From: Chitinophaga parva
GTDB taxonomy: Bacteria; Bacteroidota; Bacteroidia; Chitinophagales; Chitinophagaceae
Assembly (NCBI RefSeq): GCF_003071345.1
Contig: NZ_QCYK01000003.1
Span: forward strand, 124,001 to 188,000
Direction of reading: 5' to 3'
DNA length: 64,000 nucleotides
Translations under genes and position numbers: made by a program
The notes under the pieces: model-generated
What the model saw: the letters and a program-made list of their open reading frames with translations, nothing else
Database searches by the model: none
What the model was told of the DNA's origin: nothing
Shown here: piece by piece, positions 15,855 to 24,406 of the stretch
Layout: every line of letters starts with the position of its first letter
Numbering within the stretch: the stretch's first letter is position 1

Positions 15855-18686
15855 TTATTTCACGTCAAAGCCCCAGTTGCTGCCCTTTTCCGTGGCGGGT
15901 ACGCCCTTGTCCAGCCACTGCGGGGCGGGGGCGCCTTTCAGGAAATGGTCAAAGAACTGCTGCTCACGGCGCTGGATATCCTTGCGATTCTGGCGCTGTA
16001 CCAGGTTGTGGGCTTCCCCGTTATAATTGAGCAGCCATACCGGCTTGCCCAGCCTGCGCATGGCGGTAAAGAGCTCAATGCCCTGGTACCAGGGTACTGC
16101 CCCATCCGCATCGTTGCTCATGATCATGAGCGGGGTAGTTACATTGGGCAGGTGGAAGAGGGGGGAATTTTCCAGGTACAGTTCCGGCTTGTCCCAGATG
16201 GAAGCCCCCAGGCGTGACTGGCCATGCTCATACTGGAACTGGCGGTTCATGCCGCTTTCCCAGCGTATGCCCCCGTAAGCGCTGGTCATATTGGCCACGG
16301 GCGCACCCGCCCATGCGCATTTGAAAAGATGGGTGGCCGTGACGAGGTAAGCCACCTGGTAGCCGCCCCAGCTCTGCCCCTGGATGGCCATATTGGTACT
16401 GTCTGCCCACGCATGCGTAGCCAGCGAGCGGGCACCGCTCACAATGTAATCGTAAGCGCTCCGGCCCGGATGACCATCCTCGTAACGGATGTCTGGTGCA
16501 AACACCAGGTAGCCGCGGCTTACAAAGAAAGAGATATTCAACCGGCTGGGAGTAGGCGCTGGTGGCTGATAGGCATACAGCCCGTCAGAGAGTTTTTCAT
16601 AGAAATAAATGATCACCGGGTAGTGCCGGGTGCTGTCAAAGTTTTCCGGTTTGTAGAGAATACCTTCTGCGGGCTTGCCGCTGAAAGTGGTCCATTTATA
16701 CAAGGCCGCCGTGCCCCAGTTGTACTGCAATTGCTGGGGATTGATGGCGCTCAGTTTTGTAGCGGCGGCAATGGTCTTGCCGGCATACACATCCGGGGAG
16801 GCTTCGTAGCTCGCCTTCAGGTAGATGTAGGCATCGGCATCCTTTGCCTTGGCCAGGCCCAGGTAAGTGTTGGGCGAAAGCACCAGTGTTTCCGGGGCTT
16901 TCGGCGCGTTGAGCTTCACGGCTGCAAAGCCATTTTCCTTGCTGGTCTCATCAAAGGTTTCCAGCACCAGGGTTTGTTTGGGAGAGAAGAAGCGCTCTTC
17001 CGCATCCAGGCGTACGTTGCGGTAGCGCAACTTTTGGGCGCGGCCGGCGCCGGCGGTCAGCATCTCCGGGGCCTCCCTGCCCGCAGGGTCTACCTTCCAG
17101 ATATCGTACCGGTCATACACGTACCAGTATTTATCGCCCGCGCTCCAGCCGGCAAAGCCGTACTCACCGGGAAGATCGGGATGATCATCTTCTTCGTCCG
17201 CCATGCTGGTGGGGAGGTGTGCGGTCATGTTCACCACCGCGCCGGTGGCGGTATGGTAGCTGAACCAATGCTTGTCTGGGAGGCTGTACCAGATCACGTA
17301 CTGGCCGGTGGGGGAGTAATAGAACTGCCCGTCCAGGTCCTTGCGGATCAGCTTGCGCTGGCCGTTGTGGATGTTTTCCAGGTAAGCCGTTTTCAGTGTA
17401 CGGCCGGTCCACTGGGAGGCAATGCGCTGGCCGGCATCGGTGTAGCCCAGGGCATATTCACTGTTATTTTCATCTGTGAGCAGCACGGTTTCCAGCGTCT
17501 TATCACCCAGTTGTGCAAAGCTCCGGTTAGACAGGTGGTACACCGCCAGGTAGGTACGCTTTAGCTCCTGCTGCAGGTTCTTGAGCTGTACGGGCTGCAG
17601 GTAGTCGTCCTGGTAGTTCCAGATATCCACCTTGGCCACTTCAAAATCCACGATGGTGGTGTCTTTAGGCGGGGCAATGGGAGCGGTGCCCAGGAAAATG
17701 CGGGAACCGTTCCTGCTGAAAAACACCGTGCCGTTCTCGCTCACATTCCAGTGGGCAGGCATGTCGGCCGTGTTCCTGTTCACCACCACGCTGGCGCTGT
17801 CCTGCCCGGGCAGGTAATAGTAAAGGCTATAGAAATGCTGGAGGGCTTTGGCAGAGTCGCGCTCTGCTACAAAGGCCACCTGCTGGCCGTTTTCATCAAA
17901 TGTGAGCTGCTTTGCGTTGGTTACCCCGTGACTCAGCACCAGGGCTTTGCGCGGCGCCGTTTGCCACACCACCACGTTGCGGACCAGGGAGTCTTTATTC
18001 CCGCCTTTGCACACGGCCAGCAGGGCATTGCCTGGTTTGCTGAATGTGTAGTCTACCACATCCTGCAGGGTGTCCTGGGTGCCGCTGTGCAGGTTGCGCA
18101 CCAGCAGCAGGCCCTGGTCGTTGCTGCCTTCCGGCTGCTTGCCGTCATCGTCCGGATCTTCCGCCAGGTCGTTCATGATTGCTTTGCTGCGGTCTATTTT
18201 TTTATGACCGGTATCAGGTTTGGGTTTCTCCAGCAGCATGGCCAGGTAGCCGTTGCCTTTGGCCGGGGCCTTGAAAGATTTTACGTTGGGAAAACGAAGC
18301 ATACCGGTATCGCCCAGGGCTATGATGCCCAGGGTGTCTTTGGGCATATCTGCCGGCTTGGTCTTTTTTATACGGGCCTGGCGCACGTCCCTGAATGCGG
18401 GCTTAATGGTAAAGGCCACGTAGCGGGAGTCCTGGGTAATGAGCGCGCCGGTGGCCCGCGCTACCTCGCGCTGCTGGCCGGTTTTACGGTCATAGACCAC
18501 CAGGGTGGCATCGCCCTCCTGCGGGGTGATGTTGTATACCACCCACTGGCCGTTATTGGAAATAGCTTTGGCGCCGATGCTTTGCCAGGCGTCATACACG
18601 TTGTGATCCAGCGGCTTTTTGGAAGGTTGCTGGGCATGGGAAACAAGCGGCAGCAGGCAGGCTGCGGCAAACAGTATATTTTTCAA
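15855..18686 (-). CDS. S9 family peptidase (prolyl oligopeptidase type)
   Basis: The protein has about 943 residues. A signal peptide (MKNILFAAACLLPLVSHAQ) precedes a long beta-propeller region, then a C-terminal alpha/beta-hydrolase domain. The catalytic triad is visible: Ser in GQSWGGYQ (about 772), Asp in SNDADGAVPW (about 861) and His in GEAHNL (about 893). Family members cut peptides, usually dipeptides or tripeptides, in the periplasm of Bacteroidota. I chose TTG at 18686 as start because it gives a normal signal peptide. The alternative TTG at 18713 lies inside a -7-like element. It is longer than typical DPP4-like enzymes, because of the propeller. Confidence 0.9.
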   Translation of the reverse strand: MKNILFAAACLLPLVSHAQQPSKKPLDHNVYDAWQSIGAKAISNNGQWVVYNITPQEGDATLVVYDRKTGQQREVARATGALITQDSRYVAFTIKPAFRDVRQARIKKTKPADMPKDTLGIIALGDTGMLRFPNVKSFKAPAKGNGYLAMLLEKPKPDTGHKKIDRSKAIMNDLAEDPDDDGKQPEGSNDQGLLLVRNLHSGTQDTLQDVVDYTFSKPGNALLAVCKGGNKDSLVRNVVVWQTAPRKALVLSHGVTNAKQLTFDENGQQVAFVAERDSAKALQHFYSLYYYLPGQDSASVVVNRNTADMPAHWNVSENGTVFFSRNGSRIFLGTAPIAPPKDTTIVDFEVAKVDIWNYQDDYLQPVQLKNLQQELKRTYLAVYHLSNRSFAQLGDKTLETVLLTDENNSEYALGYTDAGQRIASQWTGRTLKTAYLENIHNGQRKLIRKDLDGQFYYSPTGQYVIWYSLPDKHWFSYHTATGAVVNMTAHLPTSMADEEDDHPDLPGEYGFAGWSAGDKYWYVYDRYDIWKVDPAGREAPEMLTAGAGRAQKLRYRNVRLDAEERFFSPKQTLVLETFDETSKENGFAAVKLNAPKAPETLVLSPNTYLGLAKAKDADAYIYLKASYEASPDVYAGKTIAAATKLSAINPQQLQYNWGTAALYKWTTFSGKPAEGILYKPENFDSTRHYPVIIYFYEKLSDGLYAYQPPAPTPSRLNISFFVSRGYLVFAPDIRYEDGHPGRSAYDYIVSGARSLATHAWADSTNMAIQGQSWGGYQVAYLVTATHLFKCAWAGAPVANMTSAYGGIRWESGMNRQFQYEHGQSRLGASIWDKPELYLENSPLFHLPNVTTPLMIMSNDADGAVPWYQGIELFTAMRRLGKPVWLLNYNGEAHNLVQRQNRKDIQRREQQFFDHFLKGAPAPQWLDKGVPATEKGSNWGFDVK

Positions 18687-18709
18687 AAGCACGGAAGAAT
18701 TGGTCGTGC

Positions 18710-18717
18710 CCAATATA
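18710..18717 (-). promoter_or_regulatory. -7-like element of the S9 peptidase gene
   Basis: On the minus strand it reads TATATTGG, one mismatch from TAnnTTTG, and ends 23 bases before the chosen TTG start. It supports the shorter protein. Confidence 0.4.
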
Positions 18718-18758
18718 CGCAGCCTTTGATTTTTACAGGATAAAAAGGGGATGAGTGG

Positions 18759-19652
18759 TCAATGTGCTGCCCCCAGCCGTTCCCGCCGGCTTTCTGCAGA
18801 CACGCGGGCCATTTGCAGTACCACGGAAAGAATGATACAGCCCAGGCCAATGTAAAAAGAGGCGTTCAGTTCCTTGTTCTCGTGAAACAGGATAAACGCC
18901 ATGATAATGCTGTATACCGGCTCCAGGTTAAAGGTGAGGTTTACCGTAAAGGCGGAGATCTTCATCAAAGCGCTCATAGACAGCAGGTACATCACGATGG
19001 TGCAGGCCCATGACAGGATGAGGAGGTAGATCCAGTCCATGGTAGTAGGCCAGATGCTGGCCACGGGGAAAGCATGCAGGTACAGGGGCATGGCGGCCGT
19101 GAGCACCAGGGCGCCCACTGTCAGCTCGTACAGGGTGATGGTCCTGGAATCGTTATGGCGCAGCAGTATTTTATTGTTGATGGTGAACAGGGCGCAGCAC
19201 GCGGCGGAGATAATGCCCAGGATAATGCCGGTGCGGTATTGCGCATCAAAATGAAAGATCAGGAGAATGCCGGCCAGCGTGAGGGCGCTCAGCGCCATTT
19301 CCACCACATCTGGCCGGCGGCGCAGGATGATGGGCTCAAAGATGGCAGTAAACATGCTGGTGAGGGAAAAACATACCACGGCAATGGACACGTTTGCGTA
19401 CTTGATGCTGCCGTAAAAGAAAAGCCAGTGCAGGGCAATGATAATACCGTTGCCACCAATGGCGGCTATTTGCCTGGGGCTGATCTTGCGCAGGGCACCC
19501 TGGAAGTAGAACAGGGGCCAGAGGGAGAGGGCGGTAATACCCATACGATACCAGACCAGCAGTCCTTCATTCAGATCGATCAATTTCCCCAGGATGCCGG
19601 TGAAGCCGGCCAGGAACACGGAAAGGTGTAGTTGTATCAGCGCTTTTCTCAT
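18759..19652 (-). CDS. EamA/DMT family transporter
   Basis: The protein has 297 residues with about ten transmembrane helices in two EamA repeats. The first contains HLSVFLAGFTGILGKLIDLNEGLLVWYRM, in pieces. The second contains IILGIISAACCALFTINNKILLR and ends with FNLEPVYSIIMAFILFHENKELN, the conserved loop of the second repeat. DMT proteins export metabolites or amino acids from the cytoplasm; the substrate is unknown. I prefer ATG at 19652 (MRKALIQLH) to the upstream in-frame start. Confidence 0.85.
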   Translation of the reverse strand: MRKALIQLHLSVFLAGFTGILGKLIDLNEGLLVWYRMGITALSLWPLFYFQGALRKISPRQIAAIGGNGIIIALHWLFFYGSIKYANVSIAVVCFSLTSMFTAIFEPIILRRRPDVVEMALSALTLAGILLIFHFDAQYRTGIILGIISAACCALFTINNKILLRHNDSRTITLYELTVGALVLTAAMPLYLHAFPVASIWPTTMDWIYLLILSWACTIVMYLLSMSALMKISAFTVNLTFNLEPVYSIIMAFILFHENKELNASFYIGLGCIILSVVLQMARVSAESRRERLGAAH

Positions 19653-19724
19653 AATTCGCCGCAAAGGTACGGGGAAAACTGCTGTGGGAGGAACTTTTTG
19701 CGGACGGCGGAGGTACCTTAAAAT

Positions 19725-19759
19725 AAAGATCCCCGCGACCTTTCGTTGCGGGGATCTTT
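19725..19759 (-). terminator. Terminator of the mannosyltransferase gene
   Basis: A perfect 12-bp stem (AAAGATCCCCGC with GCGGGGATCTTT) with T/A-rich flanks lies 25 bases after the stop. Confidence 0.85.
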
Positions 19760-19783
19760 ATCCAAAATGTTATTAAAAAATGC

Positions 19784-20563
19784 CTACTTAGAAACGGTTC
19801 CTTGTTCCGGCGCAGTGCCCTGCCGGGCCGCTACGCGGCGGTGATATTTTTTAAAGAGGCTCTGGGACTGGATCTTCAGCACCCCAAAAACACCTTCTTT
19901 GATAATACCCTTGCTCATCTTGGAGTAGCCCTCTTTGCGGTCTATGAAGATGATGGGTACTTCTTTAATGGTAAAGCCCAGCTTCCAGGCGGTGAATTTC
20001 ATTTCTATCTGGAAAGCATACCCTACAAACTGGATGGCGTCCAGGTTGATAGCCTCCAGCACGCGGCGGTGGTAGCAAACGAAGCCCGCGGTGGCATCAC
20101 GCACGGGCAGCCAGGTAACCAGGCCTACATAAATGGAGGCGCCGTAAGAAAGCACGGCACGGTCCCACGGCCAGTTTCTGGTGCCGCCACCTTTTACATA
20201 GCGGGAACCTACAGACACATCTGCACCTTCTTCGGCGCAGGCGCGGTACAGGCGGGGCAGGTCGGCCGGGTTGTGGGAAAAGTCTGCATCCATCTCGAAG
20301 ATGTACTGGTAGCCATTGGCCAGTGCCCATTTAAACCCATGGATGTAGGCGGTGCCCAGTCCCTGTTTACCGCTTCTTTCCTCCAGGAATAACAGCCCGG
20401 GGTAGGTGCGCTGCAATGATCTTACGATAGCACCGGTACCATCAGGTGAGCCATCATCCACAATGAGCACGTGAAAGTTCTCTTGCAAACCCATGACTGC
20501 CTCAATGATACGTTGGATATTATCCTTCTCATTGTAGGTCGGTATAATTACCAGCTTTTCCAA
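19784..20563 (-). CDS. Polyprenol-phosphate mannosyltransferase-like GT2 glycosyltransferase
   Basis: The protein has 259 residues. The GT-A nucleotide-binding motifs are IIPTYNEKDN (near 6-15), DDGSPDGT (near 37) and FEMDADFSHNP (near 90), where the DAD triplet binds the metal and sugar nucleotide. The rest follows the DPM1-like pattern (GSRYVKGGGTRNWPWDR, VRDATAGFVCY, GYAFQIEM). Such enzymes move mannose or another hexose from a nucleotide sugar to a lipid phosphate on the inner membrane. No membrane anchor is present, so it is of the soluble type. The start is TTG at 20563, preceded directly by a stop codon. Confidence 0.9.
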   Translation of the reverse strand: MEKLVIIPTYNEKDNIQRIIEAVMGLQENFHVLIVDDGSPDGTGAIVRSLQRTYPGLLFLEERSGKQGLGTAYIHGFKWALANGYQYIFEMDADFSHNPADLPRLYRACAEEGADVSVGSRYVKGGGTRNWPWDRAVLSYGASIYVGLVTWLPVRDATAGFVCYHRRVLEAINLDAIQFVGYAFQIEMKFTAWKLGFTIKEVPIIFIDRKEGYSKMSKGIIKEGVFGVLKIQSQSLFKKYHRRVAARQGTAPEQGTVSK

Positions 20564-20635
20564 TTAATGCGAATAGTTTTGTAGAGGGCGAAAATAGCTA
20601 AAAATAAAATGTTACGCGGAAAAACGGTAATAACA

Positions 20636-21409
20636 TTAGATTTTTTTTAACACCATACTCCGGTAGATCTCTGTCAGTTTTTGTTTGGTGTTCAACGGAA
20701 AATCCGCTTTCATCATCCAGTCGTAATACTGGGGCTCCACTTTCAGCACTTCGCGTACCGGGCGGCCCTTGTATTTCCCGAAATTGAAGATCTCCACTTC
20801 GCCCTGCATCACCATGCGGCGGGCAAAGTCGATGTAGCCGTCTTCCTTGGTAAATTCCGCCAGGGCGTGCACGTCCTTCTGCAGTTGCTCATAACGGTCC
20901 AGCTGTGCTTCCAGTACCTCGTAGGTGGCCAGTGCATCGGCCTCGGCGCTGTGTGCGTTTTCCAGTTCCTTATCGCAATAGAACTTGTAGGCAGCGGCCA
21001 GGGTGCGCTTTTCCATGAGGTGGAAGATCTTCTGTACATCTACGAACTTGCGGTTGGTCAGGTCAAATTCCATATCACAGCGCAGGAATTCTTCTACGAG
21101 TACCGGTATGTCAAAGCGGTTGGAATTATAACCGGCAATGTCACAGTTGTCCAGGAACTGGCGCAGTTCATTGGCCAGTTGTTTAAACTGGGGCATGTCC
21201 TTCACATCGTCATCGCAAATGCCATGAATGGCCGTGGAGGCGGCGGGGATGGGAATGCCCGGGTGGATGCGGCGGGTCTTGCGCTGGATGGTCTTATCCG
21301 GCATCACTTTAATAATGGCGATCTCTATGATGCGGTCTGTGGCTACGTTGGTCCCGGTGGTTTCCAGGTCAATGACTGCCAGCGGACGGTTGAGTGTTAA
21401 GGTGGACAT
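20636..21409 (-). CDS. DEDDh 3'-5' exonuclease (DnaQ-like)
   Basis: The protein has 257 residues. The three exonuclease motifs are present: VIDLETTGT (Exo I, Asp and Glu), NSNRFDIPVL (Exo II) and AHSAEADALAT (Exo III, with His and Asp). The domain ends near residue 180. The last 60 residues (FNFGKYKGRPVREVLKVEPQYYDWMMKADFPLN in pieces) form an extra C-terminal domain found in this Bacteroidota family. It could be a proofreading or repair nuclease. I chose ATG at 21409 (MSTLTLNRP) since the upstream in-frame extension runs into a heptamer repeat. Confidence 0.9.
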   Translation of the reverse strand: MSTLTLNRPLAVIDLETTGTNVATDRIIEIAIIKVMPDKTIQRKTRRIHPGIPIPAASTAIHGICDDDVKDMPQFKQLANELRQFLDNCDIAGYNSNRFDIPVLVEEFLRCDMEFDLTNRKFVDVQKIFHLMEKRTLAAAYKFYCDKELENAHSAEADALATYEVLEAQLDRYEQLQKDVHALAEFTKEDGYIDFARRMVMQGEVEIFNFGKYKGRPVREVLKVEPQYYDWMMKADFPLNTKQKLTEIYRSMVLKKI

Positions 21410-21423
21410 GTGGTGTGTTTGGT

Positions 21424-21458
21424 TTGTACAATGTACGCTGTACAAGGTACAAAGTATA
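21424..21458. repeat. Single-arm TGTACAA-type heptamer array
   Basis: The units TGTACAA, TGTACGC, TGTACAA and a diverged GGTACAA follow each other in 7-bp steps, between the exonuclease start and the stop of mpl. No inverted partner array is seen nearby, unlike the array pair at 716-893. Confidence 0.75.
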
Positions 21459-21494
21459 TCGTTGTGATGCCGGCGCCGGCGGGCGCCGCGGCTG

Positions 21495-22850
21495 TTAGGG
21501 CAATTTATTTTTCAGGGCTGCAATGTCCAGGCCATCGTAGGTGCCGGAGCTCATGAGCAGCAGGGTCGTGTTGCGGTAATTCTGTTGGTCCAGGAATGCC
21601 TGCAGCGCGTCTTTATCGCTGATCACCTGCAGCCGTTCGTTTTCAAAACCCACTTTGATATCCGTGGGGTCCAGGTCTGGCAGGCGCTTCAGCTCCAGGG
21701 CATGTTTGCTGAAGTAGACCACGGGCACATCGGCTTTGTCCATGGCGCCGGCATATTCGTGCAGGAAATCTTTATTGAGGCTGGAATACGTGTGCAGTTC
21801 CAGTACACCGATCAGCTTACGGTCGGGAAACTGGTGCTGGGTGGCCTGGATGGTGGCCTTTACCTTGGAAGGGGCGTGGGCAAAGTCGCGGAAGATCACG
21901 CTGCTGGCCGTTTTGGCCACTACTTCCAGGCGTTTGGCCGCGCCGGTAAAATCGGCAATGGCGCCCAGGAAGGTTTCATCATCAACGCCCAGTTCATTGC
22001 ACACCAGTTTAGCCGCGTGCATGTTCAGCAGGTTGTGCTCCCCAAATACCTGGAGGTCTGCAAAGCCTTCTTCAAAGAAGATGCGGGTCACGCCTTCGCG
22101 GATCATGTGGATGGGCGTATTGTAGGGTACCAGTTTCAGGTGGGTACCTTCTTTTTCCACCAGCTGGCGCAGTGTTTCGTCTGCATTGTTGTAGATCAAA
22201 GTACCACCGGCTTCCATGGTGCGGATGAAGATGGCAAATTGTTCTTTGTAGATCTCAAACGTGGGGAACACGTTGATATGGTCCCAGGCAATGCCGGTAA
22301 GTACGGAAATGTGCGGGTGCAGGAAGTGGAACTTGGGCCGTTTTTCCAGGGTGGAGGCCGGGTATTCATCCGCTTCGCACACGATCACAGGAGCATCGGT
22401 GATGTTCACAGACTGGGAGAAGCCTTCCAGGCGGGCGCCTACGAGGTAGTCGAACGCTTTGCCAATTTTATGCAGCACGTGCATGATCATGGCGGTGGTG
22501 GTGGTTTTACCGTGGCTACCGCCAATGGCTATACGTTTTTTATGAAGGCTTTCCTGGTAAATGTATTCAGGGAAGGAATAGATCTTCAGGCCCAGTTGCT
22601 GTGCCTGGAGCAGCTCGGGGTTATCTGCCCGGGCATGCATGCCCAGGATAATGGCATCCAGGTCCGGGGTAATACGCTCCGGAAACCAGCCGATCGCCGC
22701 AGGCAAAATGCCTTCCGCGGCCAGGTTAGATGCAGCGGGCTCAAAGATCTCATCATCGCTGCCGGTCACCTGGTAACCTTTCTTATGCAGGGCAATGGCC
22801 AGCTGGTGCATGACGCTACCCCCGATGGCTATAAAATGAACTTTTGTCAT
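21495..22850 (-). CDS. mpl: UDP-N-acetylmuramate:tripeptide ligase (Mpl)
   Basis: The protein has 451 residues, the normal length. It has the Mur-ligase layout: an N-terminal Rossmann part with HFIAIGGSVMHQLAIAL, the ATP loop GSHGKTTTT (111-119), the central EADEYPAS and AWDHINVFP, and a C-terminal domain with FRDFAHAPSKV. The FDYLVGARLEGF and DFAHAP variants separate Mpl from MurC. Mpl attaches recycled L-Ala-gamma-D-Glu-meso-DAP to UDP-MurNAc in the cytoplasm, which implies a peptidoglycan recycling pathway. A promoter on the other strand shows that the flanking small lipoprotein is divergent. Confidence 0.9.
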   Translation of the reverse strand: MTKVHFIAIGGSVMHQLAIALHKKGYQVTGSDDEIFEPAASNLAAEGILPAAIGWFPERITPDLDAIILGMHARADNPELLQAQQLGLKIYSFPEYIYQESLHKKRIAIGGSHGKTTTTAMIMHVLHKIGKAFDYLVGARLEGFSQSVNITDAPVIVCEADEYPASTLEKRPKFHFLHPHISVLTGIAWDHINVFPTFEIYKEQFAIFIRTMEAGGTLIYNNADETLRQLVEKEGTHLKLVPYNTPIHMIREGVTRIFFEEGFADLQVFGEHNLLNMHAAKLVCNELGVDDETFLGAIADFTGAAKRLEVVAKTASSVIFRDFAHAPSKVKATIQATQHQFPDRKLIGVLELHTYSSLNKDFLHEYAGAMDKADVPVVYFSKHALELKRLPDLDPTDIKVGFENERLQVISDKDALQAFLDQQNYRNTTLLLMSSGTYDGLDIAALKNKLP

Positions 22851-22920
22851 ATGGTGTGGGCCTGGATATGCACGTAGCAGACGGGAAATAATTTAATGCA
22901 ATTTCCTGTCAAACATAGTG

Positions 22921-22950
22921 TTGTTTTTTTTAATATAAATTTTATATTTG
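22921..22950 (+). promoter_or_regulatory. Promoter of the small lipoprotein-ytxJ operon
   Basis: TTG (22921-22923), 19 bases, then TATATTTG (22943-22950) is a strong Bacteroidota promoter. Transcription should start near 22957, leaving a leader of about 240 bases. Confidence 0.8.
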
Positions 22951-22954
22951 CAAA

Positions 22955-22964
22955 GTAACGTTAC
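22955..22964. promoter_or_regulatory. Palindrome GTAACGTTAC at the transcription start
   Basis: A perfect 10-bp palindrome lies 4 bases after the -7 element and overlaps the predicted start site. Its place suggests a repressor operator. The regulator is unknown. Confidence 0.45.
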
Positions 22965-23196
22965 AAAACACGAATTAACAAGGCAGAAACCGTGCGAACC
23001 AGCAGGGATTTTGGTGTAAGCCTTGGTAAGGCAGTGCCCGCCAGCGTTACAGCGCGTAAGGCGTATTGTTTTCGTACTTTTACAGGGCCTTTGTGCCCCT
23101 GGCAGCTACCCGGACAATTAAGCGAGGTGGCTGCGCGTTTCTATCCCGATCGGACCTTTATAAAACCAATTCTATAAAACTTAATCAGAATCCATC
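22965..23196 (+). other. Long 5' leader, no gene recognised
   Basis: This stretch between promoter and the lipoprotein ATG carries small hairpins (GCCTT/AAGGC at 23020-23032 and CAGGG/CCCTG at 23083-23101). A GTG-started 61-codon frame (22992-23177) is not convincing. No known riboswitch was matched by eye. It could be a structured leader or a small RNA that shares the promoter. Confidence 0.35.
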
Positions 23197-23340
23197 ATGA
23201 AGTCTTACGTTAAAGTTCTCGGTTGTGTAATGTTGCTGGGTTTTCTTACAGCCGGTCTGAGCTCCTGCGCATCCCAGGGTAAATTGGGTTGCCCGATGAA
23301 AATCAGTAAATTGCCTGCTGAAAAAAGCAATAAGTGTTAA
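23197..23340 (+). CDS. Small lipoprotein (47 aa)
   Basis: This 47-residue protein is too short for usual gene calling. It starts MKSYVKVLGCVMLLGFL and has the lipobox LSSC at about residues 22-25 (TAGLSSCASQG), so the mature lipoprotein is only about 23 residues, ending in LPAEKSNKC. The mature part has two further cysteines (GCPM and the C-terminal Cys), a possible redox or metal pair. Its stop codon overlaps the start codon of ytxJ (TAATG), so translation is coupled. A strong promoter lies upstream. Function is unknown; linkage to a bacilliredoxin hints at thiol chemistry. Confidence 0.7.
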   Translation: MKSYVKVLGCVMLLGFLTAGLSSCASQGKLGCPMKISKLPAEKSNKC

Positions 23341-23669
23341 TGAATTGGGAACCGCTTACATCTGAGGAGCAACTTACAGCCATCAATGAATTATCCCACC
23401 GGCACCCGGTGGCTATTTTTAAACATAGTACCCGCTGTTCCATCAGCAGCATGATCAAATCCCGCCTGGAGCGGGACAAGGCACCTGCCGATGTAACCTT
23501 TTACTACCTGGACCTGATCCGCTACCGCAATGTATCAAACCGCGTGGCAGATGATTACCGGGTGGAGCACGAGTCCCCGCAAATGCTGCTCATCCGTGAC
23601 GGCAAATGTGTTTACCACGAAAGCCATAACGGCATTTCCATGGCGGATATAGGAGACCATGCTGTATAA
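23340..23669 (+). CDS. ytxJ: YtxJ-type monothiol bacilliredoxin
   Basis: The protein has 109 residues. A thioredoxin-like fold is expected, with the single-cysteine active site in FKHSTRCSISSM (Cys at about 33) and the later YRVEHESPQMLLI, where the cis-Pro loop lies. YtxJ/BrxC proteins remove bacillithiol from proteins after oxidative stress, and bacillithiol is made by many Bacteroidota. The ATG at 23340 shares a base with the stop of the preceding lipoprotein gene. A GTG six bases upstream is less likely. Confidence 0.9.
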   Translation: MNWEPLTSEEQLTAINELSHRHPVAIFKHSTRCSISSMIKSRLERDKAPADVTFYYLDLIRYRNVSNRVADDYRVEHESPQMLLIRDGKCVYHESHNGISMADIGDHAV

Positions 23670-23845
23670 GCCAGGCGCAAAAAAATAATTACACAGGCCG
23701 CACCAAAACAGGTACGGCCTGCGTTATTTAGGGGAATTTATTCCATCCTCCCGGCAAACCGTTCTTATCAAAGGGAAACCGCTTGTAATGCCTTATTGCC
23801 CCCGCAGGGGGCTAAAATGTGGCGGCCTCAAAAATTGGTGCAGGT

Positions 23846-23879
23846 TTTGCGCTGGAAAGGATACAAAACTGTACTTTCA
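23846..23879 (+). promoter_or_regulatory. Possible promoter of the lipoprotein gene at 23904
   Basis: TTTG (23846-23849), 22 bases, then TACTTTCA (23872-23879), two mismatches from TAnnTTTG. It would start transcription about 18 bases before the ATG. Confidence 0.4.
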
Positions 23880-23903
23880 TCACTCATTTTTAAAACACCC
23901 TAC

Positions 23904-24326
23904 ATGAAAAGACTTCTTATTGCCATGGGCCTGGTGGCCACTGTAGCTGGTTTTTCATCCTGTAAAAAAACGGAAGTAACCCAGATCATCGATAATACGC
24001 AGGCTATCGTTTTCACCATCAACCCTGCAGACTGGAAGGCTACTGACAATACGAACAAGGAATACGTGGTGTCTATCAATACCCCGGAAATAGACCAGGA
24101 CATGTTCCAGAACGGCAGTGTGCTGGTATACATTTCCATGGACCAGCAGAGCCAGACCTTTGATGCGCTGCCTTCCACCATTGGCAATTATGTGCTCACT
24201 ACTTACCACACCGTGGGTGGCGTGTACATTGATCTCACCTTCTTTGACGGCCAGGCGCATGCCGCTCCCAATGCCGGGGTACCCTGCAAGATCATGCTGG
24301 TGAGGGCCGGTTCCGTTTCCAATTGA
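23904..24326 (+). CDS. Lipoprotein of unknown function (140 aa)
   Basis: It starts MKRLLIAMGLVATVAGFSSCKKTE, with the lipobox GFSSC followed by KK, typical of Bacteroidota inner- or outer-membrane lipoproteins. The mature domain is beta-rich (VFTINPADWKATDN, VYISMDQQSQTF, GGVYIDLTFFDGQAH). No family was recognised. The upstream in-frame extension to 23796 has no signal character, so I used ATG at 23904. It is monocistronic with a strong terminator. Confidence 0.75.
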   Translation: MKRLLIAMGLVATVAGFSSCKKTEVTQIIDNTQAIVFTINPADWKATDNTNKEYVVSINTPEIDQDMFQNGSVLVYISMDQQSQTFDALPSTIGNYVLTTYHTVGGVYIDLTFFDGQAHAAPNAGVPCKIMLVRAGSVSN

Positions 24327-24348
24327 TCCAAGTTTTGAACTTCTTCAT

Positions 24349-24392
24349 AAAACAAAGAGTGCTATCGCCCCCGCGGTAGCACTCTTTGTTTT
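24349..24392. terminator. Strong terminator
   Basis: A perfect 16-bp stem (24349-24364 with 24377-24392) has A and T runs at its base, so it can act in both directions. It ends 3 bases before the -7-like box of ubiX. Confidence 0.9.
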
Positions 24393-24394
24393 GC

Positions 24395-24402
24395 TACCTT
24401 TG
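24395..24402 (+). promoter_or_regulatory. -7 element directly before ubiX
   Basis: TACCTTTG matches TAnnTTTG perfectly, and the ubiX ATG begins 4 bases later (24407). If used, the mRNA would be leaderless or nearly so. No -33 motif is seen at the usual distance, since the terminator stem lies there. Confidence 0.5.
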
Positions 24403-24406
24403 GCCC

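Noticed and set aside
22992..23177. A 61-codon frame in the leader of the lipoprotein-ytxJ operon
   Set aside because: It starts with GTG, has no signal or domain, and ends just before the lipoprotein start. I treat the stretch as leader RNA.
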